From the NCBI GenBank assembly GCA_023428265.1, contig JAEYYW010000155.1:1-30201 (forward strand): 30,201 nt of DNA, written 5' to 3'. Numbering within the stretch: position 1 is the first letter of the stretch; each line of letters starts with the position of its first letter. Below are positions 7,487-15,353 of this stretch, in pieces. This DNA comes from Bacillota bacterium (lineage in GTDB: Bacteria > Bacillota > Clostridia > Christensenellales > UMGS416). A program made the translations under genes and the position numbers. Below the pieces are notes generated by a model. The model saw only the letters and a program-made list of their open reading frames with translations. It was not told the origin of the DNA and searched no databases.

Positions 7487-8623
7487 TCATCGTCTGTTTT
7501 GAATGAGCGCCGTGATGCGCTCCACGGGGTTCAGCAGGTTGCTGATCGACGTGTCGCGGTTCAGCGTGTCCACGATGTAAGCGATGTATTTGGACATATC
7601 CACTTCCTGATACCAGGCCCTCTTCAGCAGCTCCGGGCTGCGATAGATCAGGTTTGTGGTGAACACCTTGGTGATCGAACCCTTGGCGTAGGCGTCGTCA
7701 AAATTGGCAAGCCCCTCGCAGAACAGGCCAAACGTGGAAAACACAAAGACCCGGCGGGCATTCCGCTCGCGGAGCTGGTTGGCAAGATCAAGGATCGAGT
7801 CGCCGGAAGAGATCATGTCGTCCACAATGATCACGTCCTTCCCCTCCACCGAGTTGCCCAGGTATTCATGGGCCTCAATGGGGTTGCGGCCGTTCACGAT
7901 CACAGAATAGTTGCGGCGCTTGTAGAACATGCCCAGATCCACACCCAGCACCGAGGAATAGTAGATGGAGCGGGACATGCCGCCCTCATCGGGAGAGACG
8001 ATCATCAGGTTGTCACGGTTGATGCGGATATCCGGCACATGGCGCACCAGTGCCTTGAGCATCTGATAGGCAGGCTTCACATCTTCAAACCCGTTGAGCG
8101 GGATGGCGTTTTGTATGCGGGGGTCATGGGCGTCAAACGTGATGATGTTTTCCACACCCATATGCACCAGCTCCTGCAGCGCCAGCGCGCAGTCCAGCGA
8201 CTCGCGGGAGGAGCGCTTGTGCTGCCGGCCCTCATAAAGCATCGGCATGATCACGTTGATGCGCTTGGCTTTGCCGCCGCAGGCGGCGATCACACGCTTG
8301 AGATCCTGGAAATGATCGTCGGGGCTCATCGGCACGGTCATGTCATACATGCGGTATGTCACGCCGTAGTTGAACATGTCGCTGATAATGAAAAGGTCGT
8401 AACCGCGGATTGTGTGCTTGATCAGGCCCTTGGCCTCACCGCTGCCAAACCGGGGGCAGATCGTCGGGATCAAGAAACCCTTGCGGCCACTGCCGTTCTG
8501 AGAAGGTGCAACACCCCGCCACTCGCACAGGTAACTGTTGACTCGCTGTGACAACCCTTCGCATCCAGCCATACCAATCACGCCCAGGTGATCGGACATG
8601 AAGGCCTTTACTGCATCCGTCAT
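7487..8623 (-). CDS. prs: Ribose-phosphate pyrophosphokinase, long clostridial form
   Basis: Makes PRPP from ribose-5-phosphate and ATP, feeding nucleotide, histidine and tryptophan synthesis. At 378 residues it is longer than the classical PRPP synthetase of about 315; this longer type is common in Clostridia. It keeps the phosphoribosyltransferase-type PRPP loop VIIVDDMISSGDS (264-276), the flexible-loop segment EGRQHKRSSRES (131-142) and the metal-site DAHDPRIQN (164-172). The N-terminal 60 residues are unlike the classical enzyme. GGAGGAG precedes the ATG. It is transcribed alone from a near-consensus promoter and ends at a strong terminator. Confidence 0.92.
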   Translation of the reverse strand: MTDAVKAFMSDHLGVIGMAGCEGLSQRVNSYLCEWRGVAPSQNGSGRKGFLIPTICPRFGSGEAKGLIKHTIRGYDLFIISDMFNYGVTYRMYDMTVPMSPDDHFQDLKRVIAACGGKAKRINVIMPMLYEGRQHKRSSRESLDCALALQELVHMGVENIITFDAHDPRIQNAIPLNGFEDVKPAYQMLKALVRHVPDIRINRDNLMIVSPDEGGMSRSIYYSSVLGVDLGMFYKRRNYSVIVNGRNPIEAHEYLGNSVEGKDVIIVDDMISSGDSILDLANQLRERNARRVFVFSTFGLFCEGLANFDDAYAKGSITKVFTTNLIYRSPELLKRAWYQEVDMSKYIAYIVDTLNRDTSISNLLNPVERITALIQNRR

Positions 8624-8665
8624 TGGTGCACTCCTCCGTCATCCCTGATTCGGCAAGCCACGAAA

Positions 8666-8694
8666 ATTATACAGGATACGACAGTCTTTCTCAA
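8666..8694 (-). promoter_or_regulatory. Strong predicted promoter of prs
   Basis: Minus-strand TTGAGA (8694-8689), 17-bp spacer and a perfect TATAAT (8671-8666), about 43 bases before the ATG. Confidence 0.85.
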
Positions 8695-8990
8695 GAAACG
8701 CAGCGCATATTGCTTTATGCATTATTTGCATAGAACGGTCAAATCTCACAGCAAAACCCACAAAGAGAAGTAGATTGAATACTTCCGTTTCCTTTTGCTT
8801 GTTTTTGTATTGCTCTTTTGCGTATGTTCCGAAGTAATGCTTTATGAACCTTGGTCATTGCTGTAATATGAGCATGTCTCCGGAAAGCAGACTGCAATCT
8901 TCGGCATCGCCCCGAAAGCGGAAGGCCGGATGCGCACCGATCCGGAGTGTGCCAGCAAATCAAATCTATGGAATTAATGAATAAAAACAC
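8695..8990. other. AT-richer intergenic stretch between prs and rpmB promoters, content unknown
   Basis: About 300 bases between two divergent promoters. It is visibly less GC-rich than the flanks. It holds GAAGTA/TACTTC as a small hairpin (near 8767-8785) and partly self-complementary CCGGA/TCCGG-type segments at 8879-8955. No ORF with codon-like character and a ribosome site, no tRNA and no riboswitch motif I recognise is present. It may be an upstream leader, a degraded insertion or a small RNA. Confidence 0.4.
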
Positions 8991-9019
8991 TTGCCAACAG
9001 CCCCGCGTGATGATAAAAT
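8991..9019 (+). promoter_or_regulatory. Predicted promoter of rpmB
   Basis: TTGCCA (8991-8996), 17-bp spacer, TAAAAT (9014-9019), each one base off consensus; 43 bases before the start codon. Confidence 0.78.
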
Positions 9020-9062
9020 AGCTTTTGCTTTGCAATGAGACTCCATGAAGGAGGTGTAATAC

Positions 9063-9260
9063 ATGGCATACAAATGTCAGTTCTGTGAGAAGAAAAGCGT
9101 TCACGGCAACAGCGTCAGCCATTCCCATATCGCTACGAAGCGCACATGGAAACCCAACATCCAGCGTGTCCGGGCTATTGTGAATGGCGCGCCCCAGCGC
9201 GTTTATGTCTGCACTCGCTGCCTGCGCTCCGGCAAGGTTCAGCGCAACGTCTCCATCTGA
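9063..9260 (+). CDS. rpmB: Large ribosomal subunit protein bL28
   Basis: Structural protein of the 50S subunit. The 65-residue chain has the bL28 pattern SHSHIATKRTWKPNIQRV, and zinc-ribbon cysteine pairs at Cys5/Cys8 and Cys50/Cys53, so this is the zinc-binding (C+) paralogue type. AAGGAGGTG precedes the ATG. It is a monocistronic unit with its own promoter and a perfect intrinsic terminator. No Zur-like operator is evident near the promoter. Confidence 0.97.
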   Translation: MAYKCQFCEKKSVHGNSVSHSHIATKRTWKPNIQRVRAIVNGAPQRVYVCTRCLRSGKVQRNVSI

Positions 9261-9280
9261 AGTTTCGCACGCAGACTCAA

Positions 9281-9311
9281 GCGCCGCCCCATCAAAGGGG
9301 CGGCGCTTTTT
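9281..9311 (+). terminator. Intrinsic terminator of rpmB
   Basis: GCGCCGCCCC, loop ATCAAA, GGGGCGGCGC, then TTTTT: a perfect 10-bp stem. It lies 10 bases from the end of the convergent small membrane protein gene. Confidence 0.95.
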
Positions 9312-9320
9312 CATGCCCTC

Positions 9321-9488
9321 TCAGCAGCGGGTAAGAATGACCCCCACAATCACAAACACCAGGCCCACAATGGCCAGCCATATGTACAGGGGCACAAATG
9401 TAAGCAACAGAATCAGCCCCAGCGCGATCAGCGCCCAACCCAGCAGGCGCTTGTAGGGCCAGCAGACTTTTCCAAACGGTCTGAACAC
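9321..9488 (-). CDS. Small two-helix membrane protein, function unknown (GTG start)
   Basis: A 55-residue protein reading MFRPFGKVCWPYKRLLGW at its N-terminus, followed by two hydrophobic stretches (about 17-32 and 34-52, including LIALGLILLL and IVGLVFVIVGVIL) joined by a short FVPLYIW turn, and ending in TRC. The GTG at 9488 is chosen because GGGGGTG lies seven bases upstream and the positively charged N-terminus fits an inner-side anchor. Another GTG four codons earlier is less well placed. The clear membrane-hairpin pattern and ribosome site make it more convincing than the longer reading frames that overlap it. Function is unknown. Confidence 0.75.
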   Translation of the reverse strand: MFRPFGKVCWPYKRLLGWALIALGLILLLTFVPLYIWLAIVGLVFVIVGVILTRC

Positions 9489-9589
9489 GTTGCCCACCCC
9501 CGATAATCAGATATTCCATCATACGCTTGCCGGTGGCCTATTGACACAACGGGCATGGGCCAGTTTCGTCTGCGATTCAAAGGCACTGG

Positions 9590-10441
9590 CTACACTTTCA
9601 GATCCCTTCGGCGGAAGGTCACATAGGCTGCGAGCAGGAACAATGCCGTGAGAGCAATCGAAAGCACAACAAACCACGGCTCCAGGCCGGCGCCGGCGCC
9701 GATGATTTTCTTCGGGTCGAAGTATTCAAACGGTGTGAATGACATCAGCCAGTCCAGGCTCCCGTGTATCACCGCTTTCCCGGTGGCGGCGTCGAAGCCC
9801 GGCGTGCGGTTGACGGTAATGGCGATGGAAAGCAAATAGGTCGCCAGCATCGCACCGGTGGCAATGCCGGCGGACGCCTTGGGCCTTTTCAACACGGCGG
9901 CTGCCGCAAAGCCAAGAGACAAAAACACAAGCTGCACCAGCAGGAAGCCCAGCATCTGCGTGGCGATGGCGCCGCCGGCATCCTCCGTGGGGCCGAACTG
10001 CGCCACAAGCCCGGCAGAAGCGCCCCAGGTGACGGCAAACAGCACCAACACACAGGTGAGAGCCGCAAGCAGCTTGGCCGTCATAATCTCCGCCCTTGCA
10101 GCCGGCTTGGCATAGAGGAACTCCGACGTCCTGTCGCGCTCCTCCTTGCCGAGGATCACCGCGCCTAGCATTGCCGCGTGGATTGCTGCCATCAGCATCA
10201 GATACGGCACAACCATCCCCCAAAAGCCGCTGGCCTTCTGGAAGTCCAGTTGGCCCACGCCAAGCATCGCCTGCAGCGCCACCGGGAGCCCGCTCATGAT
10301 GTCTCCGGCGGCAGTGCCCGACCCAGGACCGGCCAGCGCCGCATATTTACCCATGGAAGCTGCGATGAACAGGAATATGCCGAGGCTCCAGAGAATGAGG
10401 GATCGTAGGTTTGCACGTAACTCCCTGCGATATATATTCAT
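9590..10441 (-). CDS. ABC-2 type transporter permease (second permease of the TetR-controlled operon)
   Basis: A 283-residue ABC-2 family permease with about six membrane helices. Landmarks are the N-terminal MNIYRRELRANLRSL amphipathic segment, a large first loop, the conserved GKEERDRTSEFLYAKPAARAEI coupling region, and a closing helix before FRRRDLKV. The start is the ATG at 10441; GAGGAG ten bases upstream lies inside the end of the dehydrogenase gene. It resembles the other permease (11328-12125) in its first residues and coupling region (both carry F-L-x-x-K-P), so the two probably form a heterodimer with the ATPase at 12139-13014. The substrate is unknown; TetR control suggests drug or toxic-compound export. 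Confidence 0.87.
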   Translation of the reverse strand: MNIYRRELRANLRSLILWSLGIFLFIAASMGKYAALAGPGSGTAAGDIMSGLPVALQAMLGVGQLDFQKASGFWGMVVPYLMLMAAIHAAMLGAVILGKEERDRTSEFLYAKPAARAEIMTAKLLAALTCVLVLFAVTWGASAGLVAQFGPTEDAGGAIATQMLGFLLVQLVFLSLGFAAAAVLKRPKASAGIATGAMLATYLLSIAITVNRTPGFDAATGKAVIHGSLDWLMSFTPFEYFDPKKIIGAGAGLEPWFVVLSIALTALFLLAAYVTFRRRDLKV

Positions 10442-10446
10442 GTTGT

Positions 10447-11298
10447 TCACTCCTCGCTTAACAAGCCTTCGGCCAGCTTCCATAATTTCGCCCGGGCCTC
10501 GTTGTCATACACTGCCCGGTTGGCCTTCACTTCACGCAGCTTCTCATCAAAATAGAAGCCCTGCCTTTTATCACCGACAGCCAGTTCCGTATACACCTGG
10601 GCCATAACATCAGGAGAGATAGAAAACTTGCTTTTCAAACCATACATCCACTTCATCACTGGAGAGATGTTGGAATATCTGGCGATGTCCACCTTTACAT
10701 TGGTTACCCGTATGCAGTATACGGACACCCGCGATCCGACCAGCCGTTCTCTCAACTGCTAAGATAGCATCAATAATCCCAGCTTTGTTTGATAATAAGT
10801 CTTCGCTGGAGAGTAATCCTTACTCCCTCCGACATTGTCAAAGTTGAAGGCTAGATTCGGATAAAGCGCCAACCCTTGTGAAGAGATGTTGATGATTCTG
10901 CCGTCGTCTGATTGCTGAAGTAGTGGCAGCAAGCCCTGTGCCAGAGCAAACGGAGCCAGAAGGTTTGTCGCAAACTGGGTTTCTATGCCTTCGGGAGTGA
11001 TGAAAGGAACCCTCCGGCTCAGGTCAAAATCAGCGGCATTGTTTATCAACACGTCCAAAGACTGAAATCTATCCGTATACTCTTTGACAAACCGCTTCAC
11101 TTCTACCATCAAGGACAAGTCAACTTTCATGGCTGTGATATTGGGGTTGCCTGTGGATGCAATAATCTCCTCGCTCGTCTTTTTCGCTTGCTCCATGTTT
11201 CTGCAGGCCAGCACCACCGAATATCCCTTGCTGGCAATTTGGAAAGCGGCACTCCTGCCAATGCCGGAGTTACCGCCAGTGATGATACAACGCTTCAT
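10447..11298 (-). pseudogene. Short-chain dehydrogenase/reductase interrupted by an in-frame TAG
   Basis: The frame encodes a retinol-dehydrogenase-like SDR of 283 codons in all. The first 179 residues have the NAD(P)-binding TGGNSGIG (7-14), NNAAD (86-90), the NISS catalytic strand (137-140) and the YxxxK pair (Tyr168, Lys172). Codon 180 is TAG (10761-10759). The same frame then continues without a shift as QLRERLVGSRVSVYCIRV and on to a typical SDR C-terminal region ending EGLLSEE. A good GGAGGG site precedes the ATG. The break follows the catalytic lysine, so the truncated product would lack the substrate loop and the last strands and is unlikely to be active. TAG is used as a normal stop elsewhere here (glmM, the adjacent ATPase), so recoding is improbable. 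It sits between the two ABC permease genes. Confidence 0.85.
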
Positions 11299-11327
11299 CT
11301 TTCAACCCTCCTCTTGAAATATAGCTG

Positions 11328-12125
11328 CTACGCAGCGTGGATGTCTTTTCTGGCATACAGCAGATAGCTGGCGGCGATTGCCAGCGCTACGATCGCCGCG
11401 CCGACGATTACATAGGACGGTTCGTAGGCCGATTCGTTCAGGATCCTGACCGAGTCGAAATATTTGAACGGAGACAGATAGTACAGGTCCTTAACATCCA
11501 GCGTGGACGCAACAGTGCCGATCACAAAGAAGCCGAACACGGTGCTCAGCGATACCGGCAGCACGGACTTGATCCTGGGGATGACCACAGCCATGATGAA
11601 CCCCATCGCTGTGAAGATCATCTGGATAAAGAAGAACGACAGCGACATCATCAGAAACGGCGTATAGTTGAAGTCGCGGTTCTTGACAGCCATCGCGACG
11701 GCAGTGGCCACGGCGAGGTAGAGCGCGCTGGTGACGGCGATGCAGGTGAACACGGCCAGCAGCTTTGCGGTGATGACCTTCCGGCGGGTAACCGGCTTTG
11801 TGAGCAGGAAATCCGCTGTCTTGCCGGTGGTCTCCTTTGCAATCACCGAAATGCCCAGGTTCATCCCCTGCACCGCGCCGCACAGCGCCAGGAACGTAAC
11901 AATGAAAGAATAAAACCCCGGCACCGTGCCAATCTGGTGGACGTCAAAGCCAAAGGCATCCTGGATCGCCTTTAGGTAGCGCTCAAACACCTTGGCAACC
12001 TCTTCGACATTGGCGGCGAATGCCGGAAACATCGAGAAGAGAAACACCGTGGCGGCACACAACGCCACAATCCAGATTATCGTGTTCTTCCGATAGGAGC
12101 GAAGCTCGTGCAGATAGATGTTCAT
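11328..12125 (-). CDS. ABC-2 type transporter permease (first permease)
   Basis: A 265-residue membrane protein with about six helices. It begins MNIYLHELRSYRKN, has a long first external loop (EEVAKVFERYLKAIQDAFGFD), the coupling segment AKETTGKTADFLLTKPVTRRKV, and closes with a helix before YARKDIHAA. The ATG at 12125 follows AGGAGGGG and lies 13 bp after the ATPase stop; the open frame further upstream overlaps the ATPase and is not supported. It belongs to the operon TetR, ATPase, permease, SDR, permease, and likely pairs with the permease at 9590-10441. Confidence 0.88.
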   Translation of the reverse strand: MNIYLHELRSYRKNTIIWIVALCAATVFLFSMFPAFAANVEEVAKVFERYLKAIQDAFGFDVHQIGTVPGFYSFIVTFLALCGAVQGMNLGISVIAKETTGKTADFLLTKPVTRRKVITAKLLAVFTCIAVTSALYLAVATAVAMAVKNRDFNYTPFLMMSLSFFFIQMIFTAMGFIMAVVIPRIKSVLPVSLSTVFGFFVIGTVASTLDVKDLYYLSPFKYFDSVRILNESAYEPSYVIVGAAIVALAIAASYLLYARKDIHAA

Positions 12126-12138
12126 TGCCTGGCCCCTC

Positions 12139-13014
12139 CTACCGGTAGTAGTGCAGGAAGATCTCTTCCAGGTCCGGCTCGCTGATGGAGACATTGGCAA
12201 GCTCCATCGCAGAAAGCTTTCGCACAATCGTGTTCACATTGCCCCGGAAAATAAAGCTTACTGATGTGCCCTTCACATCCAGGTTTGTGATCCCATCAAA
12301 GGCAAAAGCTGCCCTGTCGGCGGAAGCCGCTGTTTCCAGAGAGATCTTCTTGTAGCTGTTTTCCTTGAGGGCGCTGATCGTGTCGATGCCGATGATGCGG
12401 CCCTCCTTGATGATTGCCACACGGCCGCACATCTTCTGCACTTCGCTCAGAATGTGTGACGAAAACAGGATTGTTGCGCCCTTCCTGTTTTCCTCCCGCA
12501 GCAGCTCGAAAAACCTTTGCTGCATCAGCGGATCCAGGCCGGTGCTGGGCTCATCCAGTATGATCAGCTTCGGCTCGTGGATCAGGCCCTGGATGATCCC
12601 CACCTTTTTCTTGTTGCCAAAGCTCAGGTCGTCGATTTTGCGCTTCAGGTCCAGATCCAGCGCTGCTGCCAGCTCCTGGATGCGGGCTGTGCAGTCCTTT
12701 TTGTAAAAGCTCGCCGAATACTTCAAAAGGTCCATCACGCGCATGCCGTCGTAGTAGAACACCTCGCTGGGCAGGTATCCCACATCACGGGCGATCTCTT
12801 TGGCGTCGCGGATGCAGTCACGGCCAAAGATCGTTGCGTTGCCGGAGGTGGGATGGATCAACGCCAGCAATGTGCGGATCGTCGTGGACTTGCCGGAGCC
12901 GTTGGGGCCAATGAAGCCGAAGATTTCGCCCTGCTCCACCGTAAAGCTCACATCCTCGATGCCCCTGGACTTGCCGTAATACTTTTTCAGGCCTTTGATC
13001 TCAATGACGCCCAT
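12139..13014 (-). CDS. ABC transporter ATP-binding protein (BcrA/CcmA-like)
   Basis: The 291-residue ATPase powers the two-permease exporter. It carries Walker A GPNGSGKST (36-44), an unusual signature LSFGNKKK (130-137) in place of LSGGQ, Walker B LIILDEP (150-156) with Glu155, and the switch His187 (SSHILS). A C-terminal extension from about 215 (KKISLE..., ending EEIFLHYYR) is typical of the ABC-2 antibiotic-resistance subfamily; the LSFGNKKK variant also occurs there. It starts 19 bp after the TetR stop. Stop codon is TAG. Confidence 0.93.
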   Translation of the reverse strand: MGVIEIKGLKKYYGKSRGIEDVSFTVEQGEIFGFIGPNGSGKSTTIRTLLALIHPTSGNATIFGRDCIRDAKEIARDVGYLPSEVFYYDGMRVMDLLKYSASFYKKDCTARIQELAAALDLDLKRKIDDLSFGNKKKVGIIQGLIHEPKLIILDEPSTGLDPLMQQRFFELLREENRKGATILFSSHILSEVQKMCGRVAIIKEGRIIGIDTISALKENSYKKISLETAASADRAAFAFDGITNLDVKGTSVSFIFRGNVNTIVRKLSAMELANVSISEPDLEEIFLHYYR

Positions 13015-13033
13015 GGAAACACCCTCCCGCTCT

Positions 13034-13654
13034 TCATTGATAAAAACTCTCCCTCAAAAACTCCATGTATCGCTCGGCTTCAAGAAGCATCCTGTCATAA
13101 TCCACCGTGCCTCCGGCCAGCTTGGTTTTGTTCAAAAAGTCGTTGGCAAAGCCCTCAAACACCCACATCACCGTTGTGATGATGAGCCCCCGGTCCAAAT
13201 CGCCGCGAAAGGGGCTGTAGTCGATGTTGTGGAAAATCCTCTCGGTGCTGTTTTGCAGCAACTCCCGCCCGCAGTCCCTGATCTCTGCCAGCACCTCCGC
13301 CGATTGCTCCAGATAGGCGCTTTGCGTGAACTCAAACAGATCCGGAAACCGCCGGATCAACCCGAACTTGATGCGCTGGACATCGCGGATGCGGCAGAAA
13401 AAGTCAGTCTGGGCCACGTCAACCCCCTCGAAAACCTCCCTGGCAAAGAGCTCGACACAATATCGATACAGATACAGATAAAGCTTCTTCTTGCTTTTGA
13501 AGTAATGAAACAGCAACCCCTTGGCAATGCCCGCGTTTTCCACGATCCGGTTTGTGGAGGCGTGGTCATAGCCTTTGGCCGCAAATTCCTTCATCGCGGC
13601 ATTGAGGATCCGCTGCCGCTTGTCTTCCTCCAGGTTTTCAAACTTGGAATACAA
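13034..13654 (-). CDS. TetR/AcrR family transcriptional regulator
   Basis: A 206-residue regulator. The N-terminal TetR helix-turn-helix is at about 12-58 (KRQRILNAAMKEFAAKGYDHAST, then GIAKGLLFHYFKSKKKLY); the rest is an all-helical ligand-binding and dimerisation domain. It is the first gene of the ABC exporter operon, and its promoter is overlapped by two matching palindromes, so it is predicted to repress itself and the exporter until an effector binds. The effector is unknown. Confidence 0.93.
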   Translation of the reverse strand: MYSKFENLEEDKRQRILNAAMKEFAAKGYDHASTNRIVENAGIAKGLLFHYFKSKKKLYLYLYRYCVELFAREVFEGVDVAQTDFFCRIRDVQRIKFGLIRRFPDLFEFTQSAYLEQSAEVLAEIRDCGRELLQNSTERIFHNIDYSPFRGDLDRGLIITTVMWVFEGFANDFLNKTKLAGGTVDYDRMLLEAERYMEFLRESFYQ

Positions 13655-13691
13655 AACGCCACCTCTTGATTTCCATGATCATTACGGGCCG

Positions 13692-13745
13692 ATTGTAGCA
13701 CTCTTGACCAGGGTGGTCAATCACTGTTTGACCGATGTGGTCAAA
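13692..13745 (-). promoter_or_regulatory. Promoter with two TetR-type operator palindromes
   Basis: Minus-strand promoter TTGACC (13720-13715), 17-bp spacer, TACAAT (13697-13692). Operator 1, TTGACCAGGGTGGTCAA (13704-13720), is a perfect 7-bp-arm palindrome covering the -35 and spacer. Operator 2, TTGACCGATGTGGTCAA (13728-13744), has the same spacing with one arm base changed. Centres are 24 bp apart, on nearly the same DNA face. Confidence 0.85.
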
Positions 13746-13816
13746 TTATATGACATTGAGAATAGACATAGCTCAAAATGCCTTATAAAAATGAGCTAAT
13801 CAATAAACTAGATACA

Positions 13817-13842
13817 GAAAAGGGAGGGCGCATGCCCTCCCT
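13817..13842 (-). terminator. Intrinsic terminator of eno
   Basis: Minus-strand AGGGAGGGC, a four-base loop, GCCCTCCCT, then TTTC, 14 bases past the enolase stop. Confidence 0.9.
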
Positions 13843-13856
13843 TAGCGTGATTTGCT

Positions 13857-15116
13857 TCAGAGCTTGAAGTACTTTGCAGTATCGCCCAGCTCCTCCTGGA
13901 TGCGCAGCAGCTCGTTGTATTTGGCCACCCGCTCGGTGCGGGCCGGCGCGCCGGTCTTGATCAGCCCCGCGTTCACCGCCACGGCCAAATGCGCGATCGT
14001 GACGTCTTCCGTTTCACCGCTGCGGTGTGACACCACCGGCACAAAACCGGCGCGCTTGGCAACTTCAATGCAATCCAGCGTTTCGGTGAGCGTGCCGATC
14101 TGGTTGAGCTTGATCAGGATGGCGTTGCCGCACTGCTCCCAGATGCCCTTGGTGAGGCGGACAGGGTTGGTCACAAACAAATCGTCACCCACCAGCTTCA
14201 CCCGGGAGCCCAGCCGGGCGGTCATTTCCTTCCAGCCCTCCCAGTCATCTTCCGCCAGACCGTCTTCCACCGATAGAATCGGGAAATCACGCACCAGCGC
14301 CTCAATGTAGTCCACCATTTCGCCGGCATTCAGCGTGCGGCCCTCAGCCTTCATCGTATAAACGCCGTTTTCATAAAACTCCGACGCCGCCACATCCAGC
14401 GATACGGAGAAGTGCTCGCCGGGCTTGAAGCCTGCCACACCGATGGCCTCCATGATGAGCTCCAGCGCGGCGCGGTTGTTTTCCAGTCTTGGCGCGAAGC
14501 CGCCTTCATCGCCCACGGCGGTGACCAGGCCCCGCTTGGCCAGAATGCCCTTCAGGCTGTGATACACTTCCGACCCCATGCGCAGTGCTTCGGAGAAGCT
14601 TTTCGCCCCCACCGGCACAACCATGAACTCCTGGATATCCAGCCCGTTGTCGGCATGGGCGCCGCCATTGAGGATGTTCATCATCGGCGCGGGCAGCACC
14701 TTGGCGTTGGTGCCGCCCAGATAGCGGTAGAGCGACATCTCCAGCGAGTTTGCCGCCGCATTGGCCACGGCCAGCGACACAGCCAGCATCGCGTTGGCCC
14801 CAAGGGAGCTTTTGTTTTCCGTGCCGTCCAGCTCCAGAAGCAGCTGGTCAATGGCTGTCTGGTCAGAGGCGTCCATTCCGGTCAGCTCCTGGGCAATGGT
14901 GGTGTTTACGTTTTCCACGGCCTTGCGCACGCCGAGACCGCGATAACGCTTTTTGTCCATATCTCTCAGTTCCAGTGCCTCAAACGCGCCGGTGGACGCG
15001 CCGGAAGGCGCCGCTGCACGGCCGGCGGAGCCGTCGGCTAAAATCACATCCGCTTCAACGGTGGGGTTTCCGCGGGAATCCAATATTTCTCGAGCATGAA
15101 TGTCTGCAATTTCCAT
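13857..15116 (-). CDS. eno: Enolase (phosphopyruvate hydratase)
   Basis: Converts 2-phosphoglycerate to phosphoenolpyruvate in glycolysis. The 419-residue protein has all family marks: EILDSRGNPTVE near the N-terminus, GASTGAFEALELRD, NILNGGAHADNGLDIQEFMVVP, the VSLDVAASEFY and LSVEDGLAEDDWEGW metal-site strands, the signature ILIKLNQIGTLTETL with the catalytic lysine, and SHRSGETED. AAAGGAG precedes the ATG. It is monocistronic, with its own promoter, a 5' untranslated region containing a perfect 16-bp palindrome, and a terminator. It is not clustered with other glycolytic genes. Confidence 0.98.
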   Translation of the reverse strand: MEIADIHAREILDSRGNPTVEADVILADGSAGRAAAPSGASTGAFEALELRDMDKKRYRGLGVRKAVENVNTTIAQELTGMDASDQTAIDQLLLELDGTENKSSLGANAMLAVSLAVANAAANSLEMSLYRYLGGTNAKVLPAPMMNILNGGAHADNGLDIQEFMVVPVGAKSFSEALRMGSEVYHSLKGILAKRGLVTAVGDEGGFAPRLENNRAALELIMEAIGVAGFKPGEHFSVSLDVAASEFYENGVYTMKAEGRTLNAGEMVDYIEALVRDFPILSVEDGLAEDDWEGWKEMTARLGSRVKLVGDDLFVTNPVRLTKGIWEQCGNAILIKLNQIGTLTETLDCIEVAKRAGFVPVVSHRSGETEDVTIAHLAVAVNAGLIKTGAPARTERVAKYNELLRIQEELGDTAKYFKL

Positions 15117-15159
15117 GTTGGCATCTCCTTTTCTCTGATAATCTCAGTATTGCCAGACT

Positions 15160-15216
15160 GTATCCGGCAGGATACGCGCTTATAACAAGTATATCTCCGG
15201 CAAGGCAATCTGGCAA
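15160..15216 (-). promoter_or_regulatory. eno promoter and leader palindrome
   Basis: Minus-strand TTGCCA (15216-15211), 17-bp spacer, TATACT (15193-15188). Just downstream, near the expected transcription start, is GTATCC-TGCC-GGATAC (15175-15160), a perfect 6-bp-arm palindrome that could be an operator or a 5' hairpin. Confidence 0.7.
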
Positions 15217-15279
15217 ATCCTGGAAGAATATTTCACAAATTGATTTGGGCAGTTTTCTTCACAGATTATTCATAATTGG

Positions 15280-15308
15280 TTGCCTTTTGCAATTCATTCC
15301 TATATACT
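15280..15308 (+). promoter_or_regulatory. Predicted promoter of the Ig-repeat membrane protein
   Basis: TTGCCT (15280-15285), 17-bp spacer, TATACT (15303-15308), 45 bases before the ATG and divergent from eno. Confidence 0.65.
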
Positions 15309-15353
15309 TTGATGTGATTATATCCATTTTTGTTATATTGGGAGGATTTTGCC

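Noticed and set aside
7499..8551. Plus-strand 350-codon frame opposite prs
   Set aside because: Antisense shadow; prs has clear catalytic motifs, promoter and terminator.
8739..9314. Minus-strand 191-codon frame across rpmB and its upstream region
   Set aside because: Half of it is antisense to bL28 and the remainder has no ribosome site or family resemblance.
10759..10761. Pyrrolysine or other recoding at the SDR amber codon
   Set aside because: TAG serves as an ordinary stop in glmM and the neighbouring ATPase, no PYLIS-like context or pyl genes are seen, and SDRs do not use pyrrolysine.
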